Shown here: positions 1 to 7,960 of the stretch, piece by piece
Layout: every line of letters begins with the position of its first letter
Numbering within the stretch: the stretch's first letter is position 1
Source of the DNA: an uncultured Bacteroidales bacterium
Lineage (GTDB): Bacteria; Bacteroidota; Bacteroidia; Bacteroidales; Paludibacteraceae
Assembly (NCBI GenBank): GCA_934692905.1
Contig: CAKUUM010000028.1
Span: 1 to 30,781 of the forward strand
Direction: 5' to 3'
DNA length: 30,781 nt
Translations under genes and position numbers: made by a program
Notes under the pieces: model-generated
Database searches by the model: none
What the model was told of the DNA's origin: nothing
What the model saw: only the letters and a program-made list of their open reading frames with translations

Positions 1-53
1 AGCGCATCCGATATTATCGGGAATCTGGCAATTGTGTGCTGTTTCGATAAAAT

Positions 54-97
54 AAAACCCCCATATCAGAAGAAAGAAATTCTGATATGGGGGTTTT
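54..97. terminator. Bidirectional intrinsic terminator
   Basis: A perfect 18-bp inverted repeat (arms 54-71 and 80-97, loop of 8) has A4 at its left edge and T4 at its right edge, so it can stop transcription from either side. It lies just past the stop codon of the MATE gene on the minus strand and probably also ends whatever + strand gene lies to the left. Bases 1-53 are open in more than one frame and are too short to assign to a gene. Confidence 0.85.
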
Positions 98-99
98 GT

Positions 100-1491
100 T
101 TATACCTGTCTTTTCTGCATCCATTTGCGTGACTTCCAGCGTCGGAAATAGTTAATACCGCGAAAGGCTTCATCCATGCCAAAAGCGATCCAGCATCCGA
201 TCAGACCGAAGCCAAAATGAACTCCCAGCAGGTAAGAAATAAATACACTCATAATCCAGCAGGAAATCATGGAAACTACCATAGGGAAGACGACATCACC
301 GGCTCCGCGAAGGGAGTTTTCTTCGATATGGTTAAAACCACGGAAAATTTCCACGAAGATATCGATGAAAAGAATCGTATGCCCCATAGAAAGAATCTGC
401 GGATCATCGGTGAAGAGTTTTAACAGCGAGTATCCAAAGAGTGCCAGCAGAGTTGATAAAACAGCATTCAGGGTGACTGTGATCTTCAGATTCTGAAGAT
501 TCAGACGGTAAGCCTGCTCATAGTTTCCGGCACCTACCAGCCAGCTTGTCATCAGGGAGGTAGTAAGACCAAGAGAAAGCCCCAGGACGTACACATAGAA
601 TACGATGGTGGAGACATAGATCTTGGCAGATACTGCAGTCACCCCTACAAGTGCGATGATGGAGGTAGTAACCACCTGGGATACGGAATAAGAGAGGGAA
701 CTGATTCCACCCGGGATACCGATCCGCAGTACTTTTTTGATCATGCGAAGGCTTTGCAGGGATTTGTGCCGGAAGTCAAGTCCCAGTGGGATTTTTATCA
801 GAAGAACCAGCATGACGACAGCAGCGCAGGATTCACTGATGATATAGGAACACGCGATTCCTGTAACTCCGTGGAGAGGAAACTCTACCGGACGGAAAAT
901 AACCAGATAATTCAGAAGTGCATTGATTGCGTTCATGCACAACGTGACACAGACCGAGATTTTCGGGCGCCCATAACTTTTAAAAATAGCACCGGAGACG
1001 GAAACTACGGAAGCCAGAAAAGAAAAACGGATACAGAGTCGGAAATAAGAAACAGCGTAACCGAGAACCTTTCCCTCCAGATTCATCAGAGACATCAGGG
1101 GAGCGGCCAGTGCAGACAAAATCATACTTAACAGAAAACTGATGGAACATCCGATTACCAGTGCACAAAAAGCAGCATCCGAAGCGTTTTTCATATGTCT
1201 GGCACCAAGATTCTGACTGATCACGATAGAAGCACCGGTGCTGATCACGGAGTAGAATGTCATGACCATCCCCATAAACTGCCCGGCAGCACCAACGGCA
1301 GCGACTGCCTGATCGGAATAGAAAGACAGCGTAAATGTGTTGACCGTGCTCATAAGGTTCATCAGAAACATTTCCAGGAAAAAGGGTAAAAATAATTTTG
1401 GTAAACTCAACACTCCCTGGGGCGTTTCCACCTGCCCCAGAGAAGGATCGTAAAATCGTTTCCATATGTTTTTTAAAGATATTGCTGACAT
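100..1491 (-). CDS. MATE family efflux transporter
   Basis: A 463-residue integral membrane protein with about twelve hydrophobic segments, the usual size for MATE (NorM/DinF-like) cation-coupled exporters. The N-terminal half carries a MATE-like stretch around residues 60-100 (AAVGAAGQ, then STGASIVISQNLGAR). The start is supported by an AAGGAGG site on the minus strand at 1501-1508. The gene follows the GH2 gene on the same strand with a gap of about 40 bases, so the two are probably co-transcribed. Family members export drugs, metabolites or sugars-related compounds. The substrate cannot be read from sequence, and a role in the glycan pathway rests only on the shared operon. The family call is firm; the link to glycan use is weak. 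Confidence 0.88.
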   Translation of the reverse strand: MSAISLKNIWKRFYDPSLGQVETPQGVLSLPKLFLPFFLEMFLMNLMSTVNTFTLSFYSDQAVAAVGAAGQFMGMVMTFYSVISTGASIVISQNLGARHMKNASDAAFCALVIGCSISFLLSMILSALAAPLMSLMNLEGKVLGYAVSYFRLCIRFSFLASVVSVSGAIFKSYGRPKISVCVTLCMNAINALLNYLVIFRPVEFPLHGVTGIACSYIISESCAAVVMLVLLIKIPLGLDFRHKSLQSLRMIKKVLRIGIPGGISSLSYSVSQVVTTSIIALVGVTAVSAKIYVSTIVFYVYVLGLSLGLTTSLMTSWLVGAGNYEQAYRLNLQNLKITVTLNAVLSTLLALFGYSLLKLFTDDPQILSMGHTILFIDIFVEIFRGFNHIEENSLRGAGDVVFPMVVSMISCWIMSVFISYLLGVHFGFGLIGCWIAFGMDEAFRGINYFRRWKSRKWMQKRQV

Positions 1492-1531
1492 AAACGGAAA
1501 CCTCCTTAAAAATGAAAGAACTACGCTCCTT

Positions 1532-3940
1532 TTATAAAGTCAGAGAAGCGCTTCTAAGCATCTCTGAAGAAACCGTTATTGTTACCGGTTTCTCCAGAGC
1601 ATCTCTTTTTACATAAATGATCAGTCGACCATGAAAAGCTCTGCGGGAAGTTTCGGTATAAGAAGTACAGTCAGAAACGTCACCATTTTCCATACCAAGA
1701 AGCTGTCCGCCCTGAACAGAGGCATTAATCATAGAAGCATCCATAGAACAATAACGGCCATCCGGATCCGTTACGGTTACTTCACACTGAATAATCGGAT
1801 TCTTTCCTAAAAGTGCTGTAGAATCAGCAGCCTGCAGCCAGCTGTGTAATGAGAGTGCACATGGTGCAGACACGGTTTCCAATGAATCAGAAGCTGTATA
1901 AACAGCATTGGAATCCGATTTGCATGTTGTAAAGGTGGTCAGATGTCCGGAAGCCTTTACAGTAAGAATGCCCGGAACAAATGGAACTTTCCAGGTAAGG
2001 CAGTCACTGGAAGGATCAGCATTCTGTACACCAAGACTTTCTCCATTCAGGAAAAGCTCTGCCTGAGAGAGATTGGTATAACAACGAACTTCAACAAGCT
2101 CCCGGTCACAATAATTCCAGCTTTCAAACAAAGGTTTCCACTCTTCCCGCCCGCTGTCAGCACGGAAGGTAACAAGATGACACATAGGGGTTTCTGACCA
2201 GAAACTCATTCGACGGTAGTAACCGGATTTTTCAAATCCGGCCATAGTCATAATACCTGCCTGAGAACCACGGATGGGCCAGCCATGAGCCTCGCCCATA
2301 TAGTCAATACCGGTCCATAAGAACTGGCCACTGATATAATCATGATCGGTGACAGCACGCCAGGCCTCCAGACTGTGTCCGTTTTCGCTTCCGATAAATG
2401 GAAGAGAAGGGAAACGTTTGTGATCATCCTCGTATAAATGTTCCTTATAGTTATAACCGGCAACATCCAGAGCGTCCAGGAATCCCAGCTGAGAAGATAA
2501 TTCCGGAAATGCAGCAGCAAGTGTTACCGGACGGGTACTATCTGTTTCACGTACTTCTTTTGCGAGCATGGCAGCCAGTTTGGAAAGACGTTCTGCATTT
2601 GGCCGGGAAGGATTGTACATTCTTTCAGCAGCGGGCTTGTTGGCATCATTGTTTCCGGTCATGGTCTGGAACAATGGATGGCAATATGGATCGTTTGGAT
2701 AATCGATTTCATTACCGATACTCCACATGATCACGCTGGGGTGATTACGATCACGAAGAATCATGGAAGTAAGATCTGACTTGTGATATTGCGGAAAATG
2801 TTTGTAATATCCCTGGTGCTTTGGTGGGTAAACATTATGACCGGTACTCCATTTGTTTTTCGGTCCTTCCCATTCATCAAAGGCTTCATCCATAACCAGG
2901 AAGCCCATCTCATCGCAGAGATCATAGAGTTCAGGCATATGAGGGTTGTGACTCATACGGATGGCATTACATCCCATTTTCTTTAATTTGTATAAACGGC
3001 GTTCCCAAATTTCCTTAGTTACAGCGGCACCCAGCGCCCCGGCATCGTGGTGAACGCAGACACCCTTGATCTTTGTGGAAACTCCATTCAGGAAAAATCC
3101 ATGATCCGGATCAAAAGAGAAACTGCGCAAACCTACTAAGACGGTGTCTGCAAGATAAGGAATGGCTGTAAAAGAAGGACAAAGCCAGGTTTCCAGAGTA
3201 TATAAAGCCGGATGTTCAGGAGACCAGAGTTCAGGAGACGAGATGGTTCCGTGAACGGACAGCTCGGTAGAAGCACCGGCAGAAAGAACCTGAGAAATTT
3301 TTTCCGAAAATACGCAGTTGCCGTTTGCATCTTTCAGGTTCCAGATGACAGAGACAGCTCTGTCTTCCACTGTTTCAGAAAGTCTTGTGGTGATAGAAAA
3401 TGAGGCAGCAGAATCAGAACTTTCTGTAGTAGTAAAACAGGTGCCAAAGGGTTCCACGCAGATAGGTTCCAGGATCAGCAAAGATACCTTGCGGGTGATT
3501 CCGGAACCGGTAAACCAGCGGGAATCTGCAAGTTCCGTACGATCGACACGGACACTGATCTCATTGACACCATCAGCTCCGAATAATACCTGAGATGTGA
3601 TATCACAGAGAATCTGTGTGTATCCGTTGGGATGAAATCCATGATAGTAACTGTTGACCCAGATCTGACTTTCTTTATAGATGCCGTCAAAAAGCAAAAA
3701 GATCCGTTTGTGTCGATAATCCTCCGGAAGGAAGAAGGTACCCCGATACCAGCCGATTCCTCCGGCAGCATATCCGGTTCCGCTGGAGTAGGAACGAGAA
3801 AATGGCATATGAACGGACCAGTCATGGGGAAGTGTTACTTCTTCCCACGAAGAATCGTCAAAATCTTTTTTCCAAGCATCGGGAAGCTCTCCATGATGAA
3901 ACTTCCAGTTTTCATTGAGTGATAATACACGTTTATCCAT
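1532..3940 (-). CDS. GH2 family beta-galactosidase-type glycoside hydrolase
   Basis: An 802-residue cytoplasmic enzyme with no signal peptide. Order: N-terminal jelly-roll sugar-binding domain (about 1-160), Ig-like domain (about 165-270), TIM barrel (about 275-590), then C-terminal Ig-like domains of the DUF4982 type. The acid/base candidate is Glu411 in WSIGNE and the nucleophile candidate is Glu519 in GSENGHS. The segment GWPIRGSQAGI after the barrel is typical of DUF4982-containing GH2 beta-galactosidases. An in-frame ATG lies 36 codons upstream, but the start at 3940 is chosen because AGGAGG precedes it and the protein then begins with a normal GH2 N-terminus. The gene is divergent from the LacI-type regulator and upstream of the MATE gene. 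Beta-glucuronidase or another exo-beta activity remains possible; the family is certain, the sugar is not. Confidence 0.88.
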   Translation of the reverse strand: MDKRVLSLNENWKFHHGELPDAWKKDFDDSSWEEVTLPHDWSVHMPFSRSYSSGTGYAAGGIGWYRGTFFLPEDYRHKRIFLLFDGIYKESQIWVNSYYHGFHPNGYTQILCDITSQVLFGADGVNEISVRVDRTELADSRWFTGSGITRKVSLLILEPICVEPFGTCFTTTESSDSAASFSITTRLSETVEDRAVSVIWNLKDANGNCVFSEKISQVLSAGASTELSVHGTISSPELWSPEHPALYTLETWLCPSFTAIPYLADTVLVGLRSFSFDPDHGFFLNGVSTKIKGVCVHHDAGALGAAVTKEIWERRLYKLKKMGCNAIRMSHNPHMPELYDLCDEMGFLVMDEAFDEWEGPKNKWSTGHNVYPPKHQGYYKHFPQYHKSDLTSMILRDRNHPSVIMWSIGNEIDYPNDPYCHPLFQTMTGNNDANKPAAERMYNPSRPNAERLSKLAAMLAKEVRETDSTRPVTLAAAFPELSSQLGFLDALDVAGYNYKEHLYEDDHKRFPSLPFIGSENGHSLEAWRAVTDHDYISGQFLWTGIDYMGEAHGWPIRGSQAGIMTMAGFEKSGYYRRMSFWSETPMCHLVTFRADSGREEWKPLFESWNYCDRELVEVRCYTNLSQAELFLNGESLGVQNADPSSDCLTWKVPFVPGILTVKASGHLTTFTTCKSDSNAVYTASDSLETVSAPCALSLHSWLQAADSTALLGKNPIIQCEVTVTDPDGRYCSMDASMINASVQGGQLLGMENGDVSDCTSYTETSRRAFHGRLIIYVKRDALEKPVTITVSSEMLRSASLTL
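1562..1599 (-). other. Inverted repeat inside the 3' end of the GH2 gene
   Basis: Arms 1562-1575 and 1586-1599 pair over 13 of 14 positions around a 10-base loop, within the last codons of the GH2 gene. A 12-base palindrome (AGAAGCGCTTCT, 1543-1554) follows on the way to the MATE start. There is no T-tract on the minus strand, so this is not a standard terminator. It may reduce read-through or mark an RNA processing point between GH2 and MATE; this is inference. Confidence 0.4.
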
Positions 3941-4019
3941 TGAAAATATCCTCCTGTATGAATCATATTTCTTTATATAAAGCCATGTTCCTGTAGTAAT
4001 AGAACATTGACTAAGTCTG

Positions 4020-4025
4020 ATTATA
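4020..4025 (-). promoter_or_regulatory. Possible -10 box for the GH2-MATE operon
   Basis: On the minus strand this reads TATAAT, about 80 bases before the GH2 start. No good -35 hexamer lies at the right distance, which would suit an activated promoter. The rest of the 235-base gap between GH2 and the LacI-type gene holds the LacI promoter and one operator. Confidence 0.3.
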
Positions 4026-4088
4026 AAGAACAGCCAGAAAAAAACCATGGAAATAAGAGTGATTTTTGGTAAAATAGCGACTTTATGA

Positions 4089-4117
4089 TTGAAAAAGCAG
4101 AAGGATGGGGATATACT
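4089..4117 (+). promoter_or_regulatory. Sigma-A type promoter of the LacI-family gene
   Basis: TTGAAA (4089-4094) and TATACT (4112-4117) are separated by 17 bases. The predicted start near 4124 lies just before the operator at 4131-4144, which fits autorepression. Confidence 0.65.
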
Positions 4118-4130
4118 GTTGTTATATTGA

Positions 4131-4144
4131 TGAAAACGGTTTCA
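4131..4144. promoter_or_regulatory. LacI/cre-type operator 1
   Basis: TGAAAACGGTTTCA, with arms TGAAA/TTTCA around a central CG. It lies between the predicted transcription start and the start codon of the LacI-type gene, and matches two sites in front of the transporter operon in 13 of 14 bases. The shape also fits the cre sites bound by CcpA. Confidence 0.7.
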
Positions 4145-4175
4145 AAACTGAATACTATGAGTAAAGGAATATAAT

Positions 4176-5222
4176 GTGAAAAAAGAGTTAAATATCTATA
4201 AAATAGCAACCGAAGCCGGAGTATCCCCGGCAACCGTATCCAGAGTACTGACAAATAATGCAAGAGTCAGTGAAGAAAAACGAAAAAAAGTAGAGGAGGT
4301 AATCCGAAAGTATGATTACCGCCCAAATGCGCTGGCACGTGGACTTACAAATACCAAAACAAAACTGATCGGGATACTGGCTTCCGACCTGGTAAACCCT
4401 TATTACAGCCAGCTGGTAACTCAGTGCGTAAAAGCAATCAATGAGAGTTCTTATGATCCGGTGGTTTTTGATGCCATGGGGCAAAATGAACTGGAAGTAA
4501 AATATCTGCATAAGATGTTTGACCTGCGTGTAGATGCGATCCTGATGATGGGTGGTAAATCGGATCAGCTGGTAACTGATCCGGAGTATGCAGATCTGAT
4601 CAACCGGATTGCCGAGAATATTCCGGTGATCACCACAGGAAAAGTGGACGGTGGCTTATGTTATGAAATATCCATCGACGAATTGGGAAGTGTGACCCAG
4701 GCCATGGAACATCTGATAGAACTGGGACATAGAGATATTGCGTTGATCGGAGGAAAGGGAGATATCCGGTCTACTTTTGATAAAAGGATGCGTTATCGGA
4801 GTATGCTGAGAAAATATGGCATAGAATATCGGGATCATTATGTGATGGAATCTGATTATAATATCGAAAGTGGTTATCAGTGTATGAAAGAAATGTTGGA
4901 AAAAACCGGAGCGGAAAGACCAACAGCCGTAATGGCAATCAATGATTTCAGTGCCATCGGTGTGTTGCGGTGTCTGAAGGAAAACAACCTGCGTATACCG
5001 GAGGATGTTGCACTACTCAGTTTCGATAATACCTATATTGCAGACACACTGTATCCAAGGATGACCAGTGTCAGCTATGAGTATGAAGAACTTGGAAAAG
5101 CACTGGTGAAGGCAGCAGTCAGCCTGATGAATGAGGAGAATGTGCCGCGGGTACAGCAGATTCCAACAAAACTGATCATCCGGGAATCAACCACCGGATA
5201 TGAGAAAGGTGAAAAATCCTAA
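4176..5222 (+). CDS. LacI family transcriptional regulator
   Basis: A 348-residue protein starting at GTG after an AAGGA site. Residues 6-26 form the LacI helix-turn-helix (IYKIATEAGVSPATVSRVL), followed by the hinge helix (RPNALARGL, about 50-58) and a periplasmic-binding-protein-like sugar domain to the end. Such proteins usually repress and release DNA when a sugar binds. The gene has its own promoter with an operator just downstream, so it probably represses itself, and the same site occurs twice before the permease genes, making that operon the likely main target. It stands alone, closed by a terminator at 5306-5331. A CcpA-like global role is possible because the sites resemble cre, but its position argues for a local regulator. 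Confidence 0.9.
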   Translation: MKKELNIYKIATEAGVSPATVSRVLTNNARVSEEKRKKVEEVIRKYDYRPNALARGLTNTKTKLIGILASDLVNPYYSQLVTQCVKAINESSYDPVVFDAMGQNELEVKYLHKMFDLRVDAILMMGGKSDQLVTDPEYADLINRIAENIPVITTGKVDGGLCYEISIDELGSVTQAMEHLIELGHRDIALIGGKGDIRSTFDKRMRYRSMLRKYGIEYRDHYVMESDYNIESGYQCMKEMLEKTGAERPTAVMAINDFSAIGVLRCLKENNLRIPEDVALLSFDNTYIADTLYPRMTSVSYEYEELGKALVKAAVSLMNEENVPRVQQIPTKLIIRESTTGYEKGEKS

Positions 5223-5305
5223 CTGCGACGGTACAAAAACATTCACGTATCATAAAAATGCCGTTATTGCCAATAATGGTCTCAAAAGTATAACAGATTG
5301 CCTGT

Positions 5306-5331
5306 AAAAAAGGAGGTAGAACTCCTTTTTT
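5306..5331 (+). terminator. Intrinsic terminator of the LacI-family gene
   Basis: A 10-bp stem (5306-5315 / 5322-5331) with a 6-base loop; the right arm ends in six T. It lies 83 bases after the stop codon and separates the regulator from the transporter operon. Confidence 0.75.
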
Positions 5332-5429
5332 CCGTTGTTTTTCAGAAGTATATTACTGAACAAGTCATAAAATGACGGAGAAAGAAGAAAAAAAATAAAA
5401 AAAAACTTCTAAAATATACAAAAAAGATA

Positions 5430-5458
5430 TTGCAAAAAATAGAAACATGGTGTATTAT
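5430..5458 (+). promoter_or_regulatory. Sigma-A type promoter of the transporter operon
   Basis: TTGCAA (5430-5435) and TATTAT (5453-5458) are 17 bases apart, after an A-rich upstream stretch. The predicted start near 5465 falls at the edge of operator 2, an arrangement suited to direct repression. Confidence 0.65.
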
Positions 5459-5465
5459 TCAATTA

Positions 5466-5479
5466 TGAAAGCGGTTTCA
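5466..5479. promoter_or_regulatory. LacI/cre-type operator 2
   Basis: TGAAAGCGGTTTCA, directly after the -10 box of the transporter promoter. It is identical to operator 3 at 5796-5809. Confidence 0.75.
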
Positions 5480-5795
5480 AGAAAAAAGAAACAAAAGCGG
5501 CAAGTCATAATGCGGCAAAATGAAACAGAAAAGTATTTTCAGAATTGCAGGGTGTTGATAAAAGGACAGCCATGATGCAGCTATTCAGCAGCAGATCAGG
5601 ATTAAGTAGGTATTTCTTGTATGCACGTTAAAAAGAAGATCCACTTGTAAGAAGTGAATGGAAAGCGATGTACCGGAAGAAAAGAATATACCTCCAAAAG
5701 ATCTGAATTCAAAAGTATTTCCGGAAAATGGGAAAGTTTGGCAGGATAGAAAAGCAAAACAGTTCTGTAAAATCACTTCTTTTTTTGAAAAAGTT
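5480..5795 (+). other. Long 5' leader of the transporter operon
   Basis: About 400 bases separate the predicted transcription start from the first permease codon. No convincing gene is present. A 19-codon reading frame at 5572-5631 follows AAGGA with reasonable spacing and could be a leader peptide, but nothing else supports it. No known riboswitch was recognised. Confidence 0.4.
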
Positions 5796-5809
5796 TGAAA
5801 GCGGTTTCA
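5796..5809. promoter_or_regulatory. LacI/cre-type operator 3
   Basis: TGAAAGCGGTTTCA, 330 bases downstream of an identical copy and 67 bases before the first permease. No clear -35/-10 pair lies just upstream, so it could act as a roadblock or as the partner site for DNA looping. Confidence 0.75.
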
Positions 5810-5876
5810 AAAAGCGAACGGTGCTTGTGTAAGGAATCCAGAGGATTTCAAAAAGGAAAAGAGGAGGAGAGCAAAA

Positions 5877-6845
5877 GTGAAAAAGAAAGCTAGTCAGTCA
5901 ATGACAGTTGCTCAGACAAGACCGGGAAAGGGACAGTTCTGGAAGCAGGTATATAACAGCAGAGTATTATTGCTGATGTGTCTTCCGGCGATTATTTTCT
6001 TCATTGTATTTAACTACTGTCCACTACCGGGTATCAGAATTGCATTTACTAATTACAACTTCAGAGATGGTATTTTCGGAAGTCCCTTCGTTGGGCTGGC
6101 CAACTTTGAATTCCTGGTTTCATCCGGAGAACTCTGGATGTTAACAAGAAATACGATTTTGTACAATCTGGTATTTATCGTTGTAGGAAATATCTTTCAG
6201 ATTGTGATCGCACTGATGCTGAATGAGATTCGGTGCAAGATGTTTAAGAAGGTTTCACAGACAATTATGTTTCTTCCTTATTTCATCTCAGCAGTACTGA
6301 TCGGTGCCATTGCTTTCAATATCCTGAACTTTGATACAGGCGCGCTGAATGCACTGCTTCGTGAAACCGGCGGAGATCCGATCCAGATTTACAGCAAAGC
6401 AGGTCTGTGGCCATTCATTATTATTTTCTGTAACATGTGGCAGCAGACAGGTTATGGCTCCGTTGTTTATTTCGCAGCAATCTGTGGTATCGATGCAAGT
6501 ATGGTGGAAGCTGCGGAAGTAGACGGTGCTACCAGCTGGCAGAGAATCCGTTACATCATTCTTCCTTCGCTGAAAGGAACCTTTATCATCCTGTTGCTCT
6601 TTGCATTGGGTGGAATCATGAAAGGAAACTTCGGTCTGTTCTGGAACCTGACAGGTGGAGCAAACTCTCAGCTATTCCCGACAACCGATATTATTGAAAC
6701 ATTTGTTTATCGTACCATGACGACACAGAACAACTTCGCAACATCTTCAGCGGTAGGTCTGTACCAGTCCATCTTCGGATTTATCCTGGTTATGTTCAGT
6801 AACTGGGTGGTAAAACGGATCGATCCGGACTACGCATTGTTCTAG
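5877..6845 (+). CDS. Carbohydrate ABC transporter permease, LplB type
   Basis: A 322-residue inner-membrane protein with about six membrane segments. The permease EAA loop is clear near residues 205-230 (EAAEVDGATSWQRIRYIILP), the contact point for the ATPase. This is the MalF-like partner of the LplB/YtcP systems that import oligosaccharides in Firmicutes. It starts at GTG after a strong GAGGAGG site (5861-5868). The second permease follows after 13 bases. No ATP-binding subunit occurs in the window, which is usual for this group because one MsmX-like ATPase often serves several importers. The transported glycan is unknown, but the surrounding enzymes point to galactose- and uronate-containing oligosaccharides. 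Confidence 0.93.
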   Translation: MKKKASQSMTVAQTRPGKGQFWKQVYNSRVLLLMCLPAIIFFIVFNYCPLPGIRIAFTNYNFRDGIFGSPFVGLANFEFLVSSGELWMLTRNTILYNLVFIVVGNIFQIVIALMLNEIRCKMFKKVSQTIMFLPYFISAVLIGAIAFNILNFDTGALNALLRETGGDPIQIYSKAGLWPFIIIFCNMWQQTGYGSVVYFAAICGIDASMVEAAEVDGATSWQRIRYIILPSLKGTFIILLLFALGGIMKGNFGLFWNLTGGANSQLFPTTDIIETFVYRTMTTQNNFATSSAVGLYQSIFGFILVMFSNWVVKRIDPDYALF

Positions 6846-6858
6846 GAGGAGAAGAAAA

Positions 6859-7761
6859 ATGGAAAAAAGTAATAAAATCAAACTGGATCCAGGAACCCGT
6901 GCTTTACGGATCATCTCCTATATATTCGTATCAATCTGGGCGTTGATCTGTCTGTTACCATTCGTACTGGTAGTTTCCGCATCCTTCAGTTCAGAAAGTG
7001 TTATTGCAAAAGAAGGTTTCGGACTGTTACCAAAGAAATTCACATTAAGTGCTTATGAACTGGTATTCAGAAATCCGCAGATGATTCTGGGATCCTATGG
7101 TGTAACCATTGCATTGACAGTATGTGGAACCATAGTTGGTCTGTTCATCATTGCCATGACTGGTTATGCATTACAGAGAAAGGATTTCCCCTTCCGTAAT
7201 GCACTGTCATTCTTTATCTACTTTACCACCCTGTTTTCAGCAGGTATGGCACCGACTTATATCTGGATCTCCAGATACCTGAATCTGAATGGAAGCTATA
7301 TGGCAGTTTTCTTACAGCTGCTGATGTCACCATGGCTGATCATTCTGATGAAAAACTTTGCAAAATCAGTACCTTATGAAATCACAGAATCCGGAAAGAT
7401 CGACGGAGCCGGGGATTTTAAGATCTTCTTATCACTGATCTTCCCTATGTTAAAACCGGCACTGGCAACTGTAGGATTGTTCCTGGCACTGGGATACTGG
7501 AATGAATGGTATCTGTCATCCCTGTACCTGAACAGTTCCGTTACATACAAACCATTACAGTATTACCTGTATCAGATCATCAACACAGCAAATGCACTGA
7601 AAAACTCTGTTGCAGGTGCCAATGTCAGTGTGTCAGAACTGCCATCCAATACACTGAAGATGGCAACTGCAGTAGTAGCAACCGGACCGATTATCTTCCT
7701 GTATCCGTTTGTACAGAAATATTTTATCTCCGGTATCACTGTAGGAGCAGTCAAGGGCTGA
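6859..7761 (+). CDS. Carbohydrate ABC transporter permease, YtcP type
   Basis: A 300-residue membrane protein with about six membrane segments, the MalG-like partner of the preceding permease. The EAA-type loop is seen at about residues 175-200 (ITESGKIDGAGDFKIF, then PMLKPALA). The C-terminus ends in the PFVQKYFISGITVGAVKG pattern common to this family. An AGGAGG site just after the upstream stop codon gives tight coupling to the first permease. The two proteins should form the membrane channel for the substrate delivered by the binding lipoprotein that follows. Confidence 0.93.
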   Translation: MEKSNKIKLDPGTRALRIISYIFVSIWALICLLPFVLVVSASFSSESVIAKEGFGLLPKKFTLSAYELVFRNPQMILGSYGVTIALTVCGTIVGLFIIAMTGYALQRKDFPFRNALSFFIYFTTLFSAGMAPTYIWISRYLNLNGSYMAVFLQLLMSPWLIILMKNFAKSVPYEITESGKIDGAGDFKIFLSLIFPMLKPALATVGLFLALGYWNEWYLSSLYLNSSVTYKPLQYYLYQIINTANALKNSVAGANVSVSELPSNTLKMATAVVATGPIIFLYPFVQKYFISGITVGAVKG

Positions 7762-7814
7762 TTGGTGGAAAATATGGTAACTATTCAGTTGTCACCTGAA
7801 AACATGAAGGTAGT

Positions 7815-7828
7815 GAACAGTTACAAAG
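7815..7828 (+). repeat. GAACAGTT-type motif, copy 1
   Basis: GAACAGTTACAAAG, in the gap before the first binding-protein gene. It matches the 15-base motif at 7925-7939 and 12523-12537 in its first eight bases and in most of the rest. Confidence 0.4.
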
Positions 7829-7852
7829 TATCCATATGTAACCTGATGTAGT

Positions 7853-7888
7853 GTGAGATTCCCCGCACCCCTTTGCGGGGATTCACAT
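7853..7888 (+). other. GC-rich hairpin between permease and binding-protein genes
   Basis: An 8-bp core stem (7860-7867 / 7874-7881, CCCCGCA against TGCGGGG) extends outward with mismatches. No T-tract follows. A hairpin directly before a solute-binding-protein gene can protect its mRNA after processing, so that the lipoprotein is made in excess over the permeases; this is inferred from position. Confidence 0.6.
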
Positions 7889-7924
7889 AGAAACACGAAA
7901 CAACAGCAGCGGTTCAAAAACTTA

Positions 7925-7939
7925 GAACAGTTGCAAAAT
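7925..7939 (+). repeat. GAACAGTT-type motif, copy 2
   Basis: GAACAGTTGCAAAAT, 21 bases before the ATG of the first binding-protein gene. The identical 15 bases occur at 12523-12537, 24 bases before the GH43 start. Confidence 0.55.
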
Positions 7940-7960
7940 TGGGAAATGAAGGAGGACTCT

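Noticed and set aside
1..53. Possible end of an upstream + strand gene
   Set aside because: Three frames are partly open and none gives a recognisable C-terminus, so no gene was called.
5585..5776. A 63-codon minus-strand frame in the transporter leader
   Set aside because: No ribosome site of quality, low-complexity Phe/Ser-rich product, and no neighbour on that strand.
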